A stretch of 64,000 nt of DNA, taken from Alopecurus myosuroides (taxonomy: Eukaryota; Streptophyta; Magnoliopsida; Poales; Poaceae). The notes below the pieces were generated by a model. That model had not been told where the DNA came from. It was given only the letters and a program-made list of their open reading frames with translations, and ran no database searches. Location of the stretch: assembly GCA_028641055.1 (NCBI GenBank), contig CM054062.1:22080536-22144535 (forward strand), given 5' to 3'. The translations under genes were made by a program, and so were the position numbers. This document shows positions 10,150 through 21,443 of the stretch, one piece after another; position 1 is the stretch's first letter, and every line of letters starts with the position of its first letter.

Positions 10150-12087
10150 AAAGCCGGATCTGAAAATTATAACATAGATTCCTAGGATGAGGATGAGGAC
10201 GCCTTCGAAAGAAAGGTGAAATTCATGCAGGTAAGCTTCCATGAAGTACTCATGGCAAAACCAACTAGAGTGTTGGATCTCGAAGAAGAGGAAGAAGCAG
10301 ACCCTAGGACACCTCCTCCGGAGGAAGAGGAAGAGGAAGAGGAGGAAGGTGAAGTCAGTAAGACTTATCCTAACGTCAAGGAATTCACATAAGATGAACC
10401 ACACAAAATAAACCCTCTTCCATGAAAAAAAGTCCTCTAGAAAGCTGCTCTCCAAATTGCTAAAGAAAAAGGAAAAAAATTGGCAGACATTGCCAACCAA
10501 AACTTGGAAGTTGGAGGAGGCTGTGGTGTAAAATCTGCGGAGAAGAAAAAGGCTGAAATCCGTGTTCCCCAAATGTTGGAACACGAGGAGATCGATCTGA
10601 TCCAAACCCCGGTCGCACGTAATGAGCCCCCGGAAGTGCTGGAAGTGAGGAGACAAGCCTTAATGCAGCAGCAGCAACATCGGTTCCGAACTCGTGAAAA
10701 TCTCCTCAAAACCCAGGCTGATATCAAAATACAGCAGGAAGAAATAGAGGAATACGAGCGAAGCAATAGACCTGGGATTAAACCTACGCGGTTACCCGGA
10801 ATTTCAAAGCCGGAAGAACTTCCACCAAAACAGCAGTTTGCAAACCCGTCCTGGCAAAGGCAAGCTAACAACACGAATGCTAAGGGCGAACACATCTACA
10901 ATACTGCAGCCAAAAACGCAGAGGCCGCGTTCACCATCCTAAACGACGACCTGTACTCCAATGACGAAAAGCTGCAGGGAGTGTATTCTTTCCTTGGAAA
11001 AGCATTACAACAGCAACACCGAGGTCAGGCACGTTCCAGCAAGTCACATGACGATTCAGCCTTCTACAAAACTGCGATGTGCGCCGCTGGAGCACCTGAA
11101 ACAGGAGAACCCGGAGATTCAGGCGATTCGAAGGAGAAAAAAGGAGATCCTAAGAAGGACAAGAAACTCCCGGATAACAAGGATGAAGCATACAGAACAG
11201 AATCCCATCCGCCGAAAGGCGGAAATCATACAAGACCCCGCGCCGATAAGGAACGGGAGGAAAAAACTGGAAGGACGAGAAAGCGATGTCGTCTCTGAGA
11301 TACCCGGCAGATAAAGCCAGAAGGTATGATCACCCTCATAGGCGTGAGAGGTCTCGAACACCTCCCAGAAATAAGGAACGTGCAAGGAGTAGAACTATAC
11401 GTCATTCCAAGAAACGGGCTGCCGGAAGAAACTACGATGATCCCCGAAAGCGTATTCAGGCAACAATGGGCCAGAGCGGAGTAGATCCCTCTCTGTCCAT
11501 TCAGCTGGAAGGTATTCTACACACGCTAATAAGGCGGAAAGAGACAATCTATATTTCGTTCCTAAGTGTTTTACTGACAGTATCTGAAGAATTAGTCTAC
11601 GTTCTGGCTTCGCCAAGTCTGGCCAACTTATCAAAAGTATATCAGAAGTACAAACCTGGATACATTGCTTTCCGATTACTATACTGCCGTTCAAATCAAC
11701 AAAGGGACAGACTTAGAAGCTCTGAATTTTTTACCCCTAATGTTGCTGGATGGAGCAAGAGATTGGATTAATGGACTTCCATCAAGAACGGTGGACAGCT
11801 GGGAGGACCTGGCTAGAGTTTTCGTTCATCACTTCCGGGGTACATATAAACACCCCAACAGTATCAACCAGCTGAACTGTTGCGTCCAATATGAGGATGA
11901 GTCGTATGTCGACTTTATTTCATGCTGGACAACAATGAAGAATAGCTGCTCTAGAGTATGTGACGTTCAAGCAATGCATGCTTTCGTCAATGGACTAAAA
12001 CCCGGCCTCGTACCGTTCATGGTTTGGGTAGAAAGAGCACAATGATCTGGGTTCTATGCTCATGACCGCCAATGAGCATGCAACGAC
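10150..12087 (+). pseudogene. G0 gag, N-terminal part, frame-broken
   Basis: This is the capsid-precursor region of a gypsy element. 10197-10380 is acidic (DEDED, EEEEEEEEG). 10480-11298 encodes a Gln/Glu-rich, probably coiled-coil stretch and then a Lys/Arg-rich one. 11665-12045 matches the retrotransposon gag domain, with RDWINGLPSRTVDSWEDLA, VHHFRGTYKHPNSINQL and the conserved end VNGLKPGL. Frames change at about 11290 and 11665. The reading runs into element A at 12088 and resumes at 45661. Confidence 0.75.
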
Positions 12088-13278
12088 TGATACGTCTCCA
12101 ACGTATCTATAATTTCTGATGTTCCATTTTGATATTATGCCAATTGCTACATGTTTTCTCCATTCTTTATAGCATTTTTACACGTTTTCCGGGACTAACC
12201 TATTAACAAGATGCCAAGTGTCAGTTCCCTGTTTTCTGCTATATTTGATTTCAGAAAAGTTGTTCTGGAAATATTCTCGGAATTGTACCCCACGAATCCC
12301 GAAGTTCCTATTTTCCTCGGAAGCATCTAGAAGTCTGAAGAGGAGTCGAAGACGGGCACTAGGGGGGCCTCACCATAGCCAGGCGCGGGCCCTCCTTGGC
12401 CGCGTCTGGGGATGGTGAGACAACCCTGGTGGCCCACCGACGTCGCCATTTCGCCTATTTATTCCCCTCCGAAGGAAAACCCTACAGACCTGATAAAAAA
12501 TCCCCGAAAAGTTGTGCATCCGCCGTTGTCGTCAACCTTAGATCAGGGGGGTTCTGAAGCTATCTCCTGGTACCCTGCCGGAGAGGAGATCATCATGGGA
12601 GGCTTCTTCGTCACCATTCCTGCCTCCTATGCCTCCTATGCGTGAGTAGTTCATTCTTGGACTACATGTCCATAGAAGTAGCTATATGGTTTTGTTCTCC
12701 TCATATGCCTCAATGTTTAGATCTCATGAGCTGGCTGACATGATCGAGATTGTTCTTATGTAATTCTATGTGATGTGTTTGCTAGGATCCGATGAATACT
12801 GAACTTATGCCAAGTTGATTATAGTCTTTATTGCATATGTTATTTGTGATATTGCATGCTTTCCGTTGCTAGTGGTTTCTCTGGCCAAGTAGTTGCTAGT
12901 GACTCCAAGAGGGAGTATTTATGCTCGATAGTTGGGTTCATGCCTCCTTTTCTCCTGTGCTCGAGTACAGAAACATGACGGGGGAGGATGTGTTGTTTCC
13001 ACTAGGGAGAAAACATCGCTGTGAGTGCCCGCGTGCACAATCATTTCTTACATTACACACATTGCTTAATGCGATTATCTGTTCCTTGCAACTTAGTACC
13101 TAAGGGGGTTCAGATGATAACCTGAGGGTGGATTATTAGTCATAGATGCAGTTGGATTACGGTCTATGTATATTGTTCTAATGCCATCATGTCATGAATA
13201 TGCACTACGGTGCAACCTCTATTTGTCAATTTCCCAGCTGTAATTTGTTCACCGAGCATGCTATCTTTTATGGAGAGA
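12088..13278 (+). repeat. A 5' LTR, first segment
   Basis: Aligns with 43993-45197 of the 3' LTR. Element B entered after TGGAGAGA at 13278. The LTR resumes at 40013 with CACCACTAGTGAACC, exactly as in the uninterrupted copy at about 45199. Confidence 0.9.
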
Positions 13279-14651
13279 TGATACGTCATAAACGTATCCC
13301 TAATTTGTGATGTTTCATGTTGTTTTCCTATTGTTCCCCACATGTTTTCCTTACACTTTATGTCATTTTTACATGTTTTCCGGGACTAACCTTTAACAAG
13401 ATGCCACAGAGCCAGTTCCCTATTTTCTGCTGTTTTTAGTTTCAGAAAAGTTGTTCTGGAAATATTCTCGGAATTGGAAAATTGGAAAGCCAGAAGTCCT
13501 AAAAGTCCCGGAAGCTTCCAGAAGTCCCAAAGAGCCTGGGAGGGGGGCCACAGGGTGGCCACACCATGGGGTGGCGCATGTCCCCCTGGCCGTGCCACCT
13601 GGTGGTGTGGGGCCCTTGGCCACCTCCTGGCATCGCCCTTTCGCCCATATATACTCCCCGATGCATAAACCCTAGGGCAATCGACCTTTTCCGCAAAATA
13701 CATCCGTAGCACCGCCACCGCCACCGACAAGTTTACGGGGACAGATCTCTGTTCTGGCACCCTACCGAGATAGGGAAGTGCCCCCGGAAGCCATCTCCAT
13801 CGACTCCACCACCATCTCCATCGCCGTTGCTATCTCCTATGATGAGGAGGGAGTAGTTCTCCCCCGAGGCTGAGGGCTCTACCGGTAGCTATGTGGTTCA
13901 TCTCTCTCTCCCATGGTGTTATCTTTATGTGACCATGAGCTTTGTAATCTAGTTGAATATGTAGATTTGATCTTCATCTGTTATGCTACTCAAGTGGTTT
14001 TGATATCTCCGTAAACAATTTGATCATGGTGTAAAGGTGATAGTGTGTGCACCACATGGTTTGGCATGATATTTATATCTTGTATTGGAAGACGAACCTA
14101 TGAAATTGTGGCGTTTGTTTAATACTAATTTATGGCGAGCGTAGTGACATTGGGGTGCCCTAGAGACGGAATATAGACTTGAGGAGTGTTGTTAAAGGCC
14201 TACGCAATGATTAGTGTTTTTTATTCGACCGGAGAGTGGTTCGGAGTAGCATAGTGAAGAAATGATATTTATGCGTTCAATTATGTTTTCATTGTTGAGA
14301 GTGTCCTCTAGTGAAAGTAGGAGCTCTAGGACTTATTTCCAAGCATTGAAACACCATTTTCCGCCTGTTCTGCTACATGTTTGCTTGCTGCCATTTTTAT
14401 TCCAGATTGTTATTATCACTTATAATCATCCATACTACTTGTATTTTACTCTCTCTTCGTGTGTTGGGGATACAAGAGACTTCTTGTATCTTGATTGCAG
14501 GGTTGCTTAAGAGGGATATCTTTGACCTCTACCTCCCTGAGTTCGATAAACCTTGGGTGATCCACTTAAGGGAAACTTGCTGTTGTTCTATAAACCTTTG
14601 CACTTGGAGGCCCAACACTGTCTACAAGAATAGAAGCGTGCGTAGACATCA
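13279..14651 (+). repeat. B 5' LTR
   Basis: 1373 bp. Compared with the 3' LTR it has an extra CGGGACTAACC-type stretch near the start. It lacks about 50 bp around the position equivalent to 39778-39830, where the 3' copy carries CACCTATACAACTGACAATTG. Substitutions are scattered, so the insertion is not very recent. Confidence 0.9.
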
Positions 14652-14790
14652 AGCTCTTTTCTAGCGCTGTTGTCGGGGGAGGTAAGGTAAAAGGTACTCA
14701 CATCCTCGGGTGTGAGTGCTCAAAGTTATTTCCTTTAGATCATGCAATTATATCTTTTTGTTTCTTGTTTTTTTTCACTAGTTAGGCTAA
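14652..14790 (+). other. B primer-binding site and leader
   Basis: The stretch at about 14662-14682 resembles the TGGCGCCGTTGCCGGGGA primer site with several changes. A short T-rich leader without coding follows. Confidence 0.6.
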
Positions 14791-15378
14791 ATGGAAAATA
14801 AAAAAAATATGAGAGAGCTTTATAATATTTATGTTGAGTTAAGACATGAAGTGTTTGAAGAGAAAATTAAAAAACCTATGGAAATTTATTTGCATGCTAG
14901 TAGCAATGTTATTAGCATTAGTTTTTTGAATACCCTTATTGCTGATGCTATGGAAAAGTGTAAGATTGGGGAAGCTAGTTTTGATGATTATGATATTTTT
15001 AGTCCCCCAAGTTTTGAGGAGGAAATTTTATTTGATGATACTTTGTCTCCAATACATGATGATTATAATGATTGTGGTATTCTAGTTCCACCTGTTTACA
15101 ATGATAAATATGATATTTTCAGTCCACCTACTATTGAGGAGAAATTTAATTATGATTGCAATATGCCTCCTATATTTAATGATTATGGTGATGAGAATGA
15201 TAATGATAGCTATTTTGTTGAATTTTCTCCCACTACTATTAATAAGAATGACTATACTTATGTGGAGAGTATTAATTCTTTTATGCATGTGGCTCATGAT
15301 AATAATGTTTCTTGTGATATTTATATTATTAATTTTATCCATGATGCCACAGAAAGTTATTATGAGAGGGAAACATAG
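14791..15378 (+). CDS. B internal acidic protein, 195 residues, function unknown
   Basis: This is the only open frame of B, placed where gag would lie. The protein is very acidic and rich in Asp, Asn and Tyr. A repeated block occurs twice: YDIFSPPSFEEE at about residue 67 and YDIFSPPTIEEK at about residue 108, each followed by a stretch like PIHDDYND or PIFNDYGD. I see no zinc knuckle, protease or RT motif, no signal peptide and no membrane segment. The codons are strongly AT-rich, unlike the GC-rich frames of element Y. It may be a degenerate gag substitute of a non-autonomous family, but that is only inferred from position. Confidence 0.5.
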   Translation: MENKKNMRELYNIYVELRHEVFEEKIKKPMEIYLHASSNVISISFLNTLIADAMEKCKIGEASFDDYDIFSPPSFEEEILFDDTLSPIHDDYNDCGILVPPVYNDKYDIFSPPTIEEKFNYDCNMPPIFNDYGDENDNDSYFVEFSPTTINKNDYTYVESINSFMHVAHDNNVSCDIYIINFIHDATESYYERET

Positions 15379-15986
15379 TTTCATGCATCTCAACAATATC
15401 AAGTTTCCCCTCTTTATGTTGAAAATTATGAAGTTGCACTTGTTTTGCTCTCCTATGCTTGTTGTTTTGTTTTTTCATGACTTGTTTTTCTACAAGATTA
15501 TTTTTCATAGGAAGTGGGTTAGACTTAAATTTGTTTTATATTTGCTTCTTTATGCTCTCTTTTGCTTCAATTCATATTTCTCATGTGAGCATCTTCTCAA
15601 ATTATCATGCCTAGCTAAAAGGCTTTAAAGAAAAGCACTTCTTGGAAGATAACCCATGTTTTATTTTTGCATTGTTTTTCTATGTTTTATTTGAGTCAAG
15701 GGGTTGTATACTTCTGTAGCAAATCCTTTTTATATTTCTTTTCATGTTTTAGTAGTGCCAAGTAAAGTTTCTGACGAAATTTGGAGTTGGTTTTCGGATT
15801 TCTGCGCAGAAAACAGATTTCTGCTGTCCACCGTATAACATCGTATAAAATCCTGGAAGATCAGAATGATCTGAAATTTTTTGTGCTTATTCCTCAGCTA
15901 ATTCCGCAACTCTTCTTAGTTGACCACTTTTTGATTCGACCAAAAGAATATTTTTGAAAAAAAAATCATCTTTACCTGTTGTTCTG
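15379..15986 (+). other. B non-coding internal sequence before element X
   Basis: AT-rich, with no supported gene. The last part (from about 15775) matches A at about 41465-41660. TTCTG at 15982-15986 is the left copy of X's target duplication. Confidence 0.7.
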
Positions 15987-17757
15987 TGTAAGGTCCCCCA
16001 GAACCGCTGTTCGAGGACACCTACGATATGCATATATTCACGATCCCAGATCACACCAGTCGTGAACAACATATCAAGTTGGTACACATATACAATATAC
16101 ATTACACGATTGCATAAAAAACTTACAAAGAGACATGGTCACATGACCAAGGCTAACACAAATGCCACGCAGGGCAAACACACAACACACACAACGGAAG
16201 ACTAAACACACACAAACGTAGTAGAGCCCAAGTCACGCCTTAACCTACAGGCTGCTGACCGACAGATGATCCTAGTTCACAAAGCCATCAGCTCCATACT
16301 CCTCTTCGTAGATCTCCTTCTGAGACTCCTTCTCGATGTCTGGCAAGTAAATACCAGGGACGAAACCAATATGAGTACATTCGAATGTACTCAGCAAGAC
16401 ACCGATCATGTATCTTACCAAAATGCAAGTATGCTTATATAGTGGAACAGGTAGGCTATACATAAGGTTCACTATCAATGATATATGTAAGACACATCAC
16501 AATTGATTTTTAAAATCTCTGTATCTTCGTTGAAGAAGATACGTCAAAATAAAATAATATAGTTTTTCTTTCTCTTGTAGATATTGCATGTACAAGAGGT
16601 TTTGTAAAACTTTGTTAAAAGAAAGTTTTCTCTTTGCAAAACTTCTTGGAATCAACTTCCAGTTTTTGTTTAGAAAAGAAAGATTTTCTTTGCAAAACTT
16701 CTTGTAAAACAATTTCTGGCTTTTCATCAACGGTACCTCCACGGTACAAGATTTCCTCCTTTCAGTACTTCATAAGTCCATCTCCTTTTTTAAAAATCCT
16801 TTTTGAAATCAAATGCTAGGATACATGGCCATTCAACTGTCCATATCTGAGGACGCGGCTATTCCGAATAGTTCTACTCTGCAGAGGTGTACACAATCCA
16901 CGAGATCCAGTACATCCGCCATGAACAACCACCGATTGTAACAACAGTATGTGAACATCAGATAACTGATCCTAACCATCCACTATGTCCAAGATAGTAA
17001 ATGTCTATCTCTTCAGTTGGGTATAATCTCCCCCGGCACCAGGTCTCACCCCGCCACGGCAGGAGACCCAACTGTCGGACCCGGAGGAGAACTTAATCCC
17101 TCACTGTGTATGCCTATTTGAATTCATGACTGGCGGCATTTCGGTTTGAGGGAAGTCACGCCCTTATAGCAAATTGAGATAGAAAACACACTAACAAGAA
17201 CAAATTTCAAGTTAATCCCTGTGCCCATGTTGGGGTAAAGTGGCAGTACGGCAAAGGATCTGCAGCGAAGACTAGGTTATGTGTCATTTTTGAAAACACG
17301 TTTTTCCCAAAAATGACCACTTCAACAGTCCTCCGGTGAGTAAGGCTTTGCCTTCCCACCGGATTTTCCATAAAGCCTTTGTTTTGCAAAAACATAATTT
17401 TTAGGATGTCCATTAGGGACTTATACTTTTTAAGTGGTAATAAATACCATATGGTGGCTATGGGCTTGGTAACACCAAGTATCAACTACTGGCATAGTAA
17501 TGATATATATAACATTGATAGAAGTAGCCACTCAAAAATAGTTTTTGGTAATCAAAGTTTTGTAAAACTTTTCAGAAGTAAAACATGCATGATAGACAAT
17601 GATAAGTGTAGTATTAAGCATCAGGATGGCTTGCCTTAAAACTCTTAGTGTCCCTAGCCTTGAAGTAGCTTGAACTTGACGCACAACTCCACAACTGCTT
17701 CTTCTTCTCCTTCGTTTTCTAACGTTGTAAAAGAATAAAAGACACACACTCAGAACT

Positions 17758-18092
17758 TGTTGGGGGGTTACCCCCGAGTAGGGTAAAGGCAAGTGGTAAA
17801 GGCAAGGTCAGAAGAGATGTTTGGTCGAGTAGCCGCCTACCCGGTAATTGCTACCCGGTCGACTGCTACTCGGTCTTACATAAAAGATGACCAGAAGAAG
17901 GAATCAAGCAAGTTATATTTGTTCGAGTAGAAGAGGTGGCCCGAGTAAAATTGGCGGGAACCTACTCGGGCCAGAAGTCAAAGGAGCTGTTCTGACACAG
18001 AATCCCGCGTATCCGGGGTCCGTACTTGGCACTGTTCACACCACTGTTCATCTGGGGACGGCGTGCCTGACAGCGACAGTGTGGCAGCAGGC
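17758..18092 (+). repeat. Y 5' LTR, truncated (U3 part only)
   Basis: It matches 31378-31712 with two differences (17761 T versus 31381 C, and 17988 T versus 31608 C). Both are C-to-T changes at CpG. The match stops at GTGGCAGCAGGC, after which gag sequence follows directly. The TATA box of the full LTR (31901-31907) is in the missing part. Confidence 0.95.
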
Positions 18093-21000
18093 GACTTCGG
18101 CGGCAGAGCCATGCCGGAGGGCAGCACGGTGATCTCCTTCGGCTCGCACCTCTTCTACGTCGCCACCGCCGTCGTCAACGAGTTCCCGGAGGAGGTGTTG
18201 GTGGCGGAGGATCCTCCTGCCGTCATCGCTGCTCGCGGAAGGCCTACGCGCTTTTCTGCGAACAACGCTGAGGTGATGGGGGCCGGCCTGGCTGCGAACG
18301 CCGGCAAGAGTGCCACTGGCGCTGCGGTCATCGTCGACGATCTTGCTGGCCCGAGTGCTGGCGGCAAGACCCACAAGCCCTACGAGAAAGACTGCAACCT
18401 TCCTCTTTCCACTACTTCGACCATCCCTGCGTCTGCAGGAAGAACTGGCATGCCGCCTCCCACCGACATCGAGCTCTTGAACATGAAGGAGCAGCTCGAC
18501 CGGCAGCGCCAGGAACTCCTTGCCGAGCAGGCGGAGTTAGATAAGGTTAGGCTTGAGCTAAGTCTAGACCAGATCGAGTACAACAAGGCACACGGCTTCA
18601 CGCCAGTCGCTAGGAGAGCTAGCAAAGTAGGTGCTACTCGGCGCAACCTAGGCGCCGAGATGGCGACCGTCGGAGAGGTTCCTAGTCAGTCTGCCACCGC
18701 AAACACTTCCACTAGGCCTAGGTACAGCACCCCCGCCAAAACACTTAGAGCTGCAGAGGCCGTAGCCGCCGAGTTGCCTCGTCTCGACGGCGACGCGCGC
18801 ATTAGGCAGCAAGAAAGGCTCAACGAGTTGGTGTTGGAGGCCGCTAGGCAGAATGAGCAGTTCCGGAAAGCCAACCCGGGTGCTGGCGGCTCGCAGGTGG
18901 TGCACTCGCATGCGGCCAGATCTAACGACCAGGCCTCATCTCCGCACCCCAGTCGCGAGAGGGACCGCAGTGGCACCTCGGGTAGGAACAGACAAATGCA
19001 GGTGTACGACCCGACTGCCGCCGCGAAACAGCTCGCTGTGCCGCGACAGTCCGGCCAGAAACACAACTCTGCTGGAGCAGGCTTTCAAGCCCATAAAGCT
19101 CATAGCCAAACGCGAGGAGGAGATCGTCCGAGTCCTTCTCGGTAGCAGGTTGCTCAGCCTATTCGGCGGAGGCCTCACCAGGTAGTTGTTGTTCAGCCGC
19201 GTGTGGTTGACCGAGTAGCCAACCTGGTGGAGCAGCCTGCGGCCATGGAGGAGGACAGATACGATGACGGCAACTCGTCTATGGGGCTAGCCGGGTACGA
19301 TATCTTGGACCGCGTAGGAGAGCGCGTGCTGGAGCCTGTTGATGTTCGGTACAAGCTGGATCGGATCAACCTGTCCGCGCGGCTAGAAAACAAGGGGCCT
19401 CCCGGCCCTGACTGTTTTGGCCCGCGCATCATGAATGAGCCATCCGTTAAGAACTTCCAGCTCGCAAGGGGCACCAAGAGTTACAACGGCAGCACCAAGC
19501 CAGAAGACTGGCTCAACGACTACGTCACCGCGGTTCACATCGCGAGCGGCAACAGAAGGTGGGTTGTGCGGTATGTACCGCAGATGCTCGAGGGGCCAGC
19601 TCGCACTTGGCTCAATAACTTGCCCAAGAACAACATCAATTGCTGGCTGGACTTCTCGGAGGCATTCATCAGCAACTTCACCAACACGTACAAGAGGCCG
19701 AATAGGCCGCAACAACTGTCAGCCTGCAAGCAGCGAGAAGACGAGACGGATCTCGAGTACCTTACTCGGTGGAGCACATTGCGGAACACCTTCGAAGGTG
19801 TGAACGAGGCGCAGGCCATCACTTGGTTTGCGCAAGGGTGCAAGCACGGCAGCATGTTGTGGCAGAGGCTGCAGAGGGAGATGCCAAACACTCTGGCGGA
19901 GACCATCAAGATCGCGGATCAGTACGCGCTTGGTGATCCTACTCAGGCACTGATGGACTCCTTCGAGCCGAGAAGAAATTTCAAGCGCAATGAGTTCCGC
20001 AACAAGCGCAGGGGTGACCGAATAGATACTCGGTATGACCCTGAGGAGGTGAATGCTGTGGGTATTGGAGCTGGGAGCAGCGAAGGGCAAAAACCTGCTG
20101 GAGCCCAGTACGGGCGCAACCAGAACCAGGGCCAAGGCAACAAGAAGCCATACCGAGCTCCTCAGTCGGGTAGCGGCAACCCGGAACCGGCTAAGAAGTT
20201 CGTCTTTGACGACATGAAGGATGGCCCGTGCAGCTTCCACACCCAGCACCCCTCAAGGCCAGCCAACCACACTACTCGGCAGTGCGAATGGTGGGATCTG
20301 ATCAGGAATGAAGGCTTGCCTCCTCCTCCTCCTCTACCAGTCGCGAATGCTCCTATTCAGCCTGTTCGTGCACCCGCAGCTCGGCCTCCCGTCTTCCCGA
20401 GAAGAGAAAACGTGAATCAAGTGGCTTTAGGAGCCAATCGCAACTTCAACAACGAGGGTTACCGCAACAACAACAACAATCGCAACTTCAACAACGAGGG
20501 TTACCGCAACAACAACAACAACCGCAACCGCAACAACAACAGAGGCAACAACAACAACTTCAAAGGCAACAACAACGGCAACAATGATGATGGGGGCCGC
20601 AACCAGTACCAAGAGCACCACGAGAGCTACATGATCTTCACTTCCGAGCCTGTCGACAAGCAGTCGCAGCACAGGCGTGCTATGGAGGTCAATGCTGTGA
20701 TCCCTGCCGTTCCTCACTACATGCACTGGTGCAATGTAGAGATCACGTGGTCCCGAGCTGACCATCCCAAGGTAATGCCCAACCCGGGTAGCTACGCCTT
20801 GGTGCTGGATCCTACCTTCCTGGGTCCCGAGAAGAACGTGAGGTTCAGCAAGGTGCTAATCGACAACGGCAGCAGCATCAACATCGTGTACAAGGATACA
20901 CTCGAGAAGCTCGGGATCGGCGAGAACATGCTGCTACCTAGCAAGACCACTTTCGATGGCATTGTGCCGGGGATTTCTTGCTCTCCAATGGGTAAAGTGT

Positions 21001-21443
21001 GGATAGACGTGCTATTCGGTGTTCGGGGGAATTGCCGCACAGAGAGGCTGCAGTTTGAAGTAGTGGACCATCAAAGCCCTTACCATGCTCTACTCGGCAG
21101 GACTGCTCTGAGCAAGTTCATGGCTTCTACCCACACTACATACCTGAAGATGAAGATCCCTGGTCCCAATGGTGTGATTACTATCGCTGGCGATTACAAG
21201 AAGTCCATAGAGTGTGCCTCTGCTGGTTCTCAGCTGGCGGAGTCGATGGTGATTGCTGCCGAGAAGAAGAAGATACATGAGGTGGTGGCCATGGCGCAGG
21301 CTGCGCAAGGTGTTGCACCCGGGATGCCGAGCTCCCAGTACGGCACCGCGTTCCAGGCCTCCCAGGAAACAAAGAAGATCCAGGTCGACACTGAGTTCCC
21401 TGACCGAGTTGCCATCATTGGCTCCGGGTTGGCGGGGAAATAG
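18063..21443 (+). pseudogene. Y gag-protease with one internal TAG
   Basis: 18063-19145 and 19203-21443 are the same frame, separated by TAG at 19143-19145. The first Met at 18063 lies inside the LTR remnant, so the true N-terminus was deleted. Parts in order: Gln/Glu-rich coiled-coil segment (about 18480-18600); gag core with STKPEDWLNDYVTAV, GPARTWLNNLPKNNINCW and FTNTYKRPNRPQQL (about 19490-19730); a Cys/His cluster (CSFHTQHPSRPANHTTRQC, about 20230-20285) like Tat-type nucleocapsid fingers; an Asn-rich repeat (NFNNEGYRNNNNNR twice, 20440-20600); and an aspartic protease with LIDNGSSINIVY at about 20860. Gag forms the particle and protease matures it. The frame ends with TAG at 21441, and pol follows in the same frame. 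Confidence 0.88.

Noticed and set aside
16272..16478. 68-residue minus-strand frame in element X as a gene
   Set aside because: Short, no start context, no family recognised, and it lies inside a presumed LTR.
18063..18100. Met at 18063 as true gag start
   Set aside because: It lies in the LTR remnant upstream of the deletion junction, so the frame is a fusion created by the deletion.
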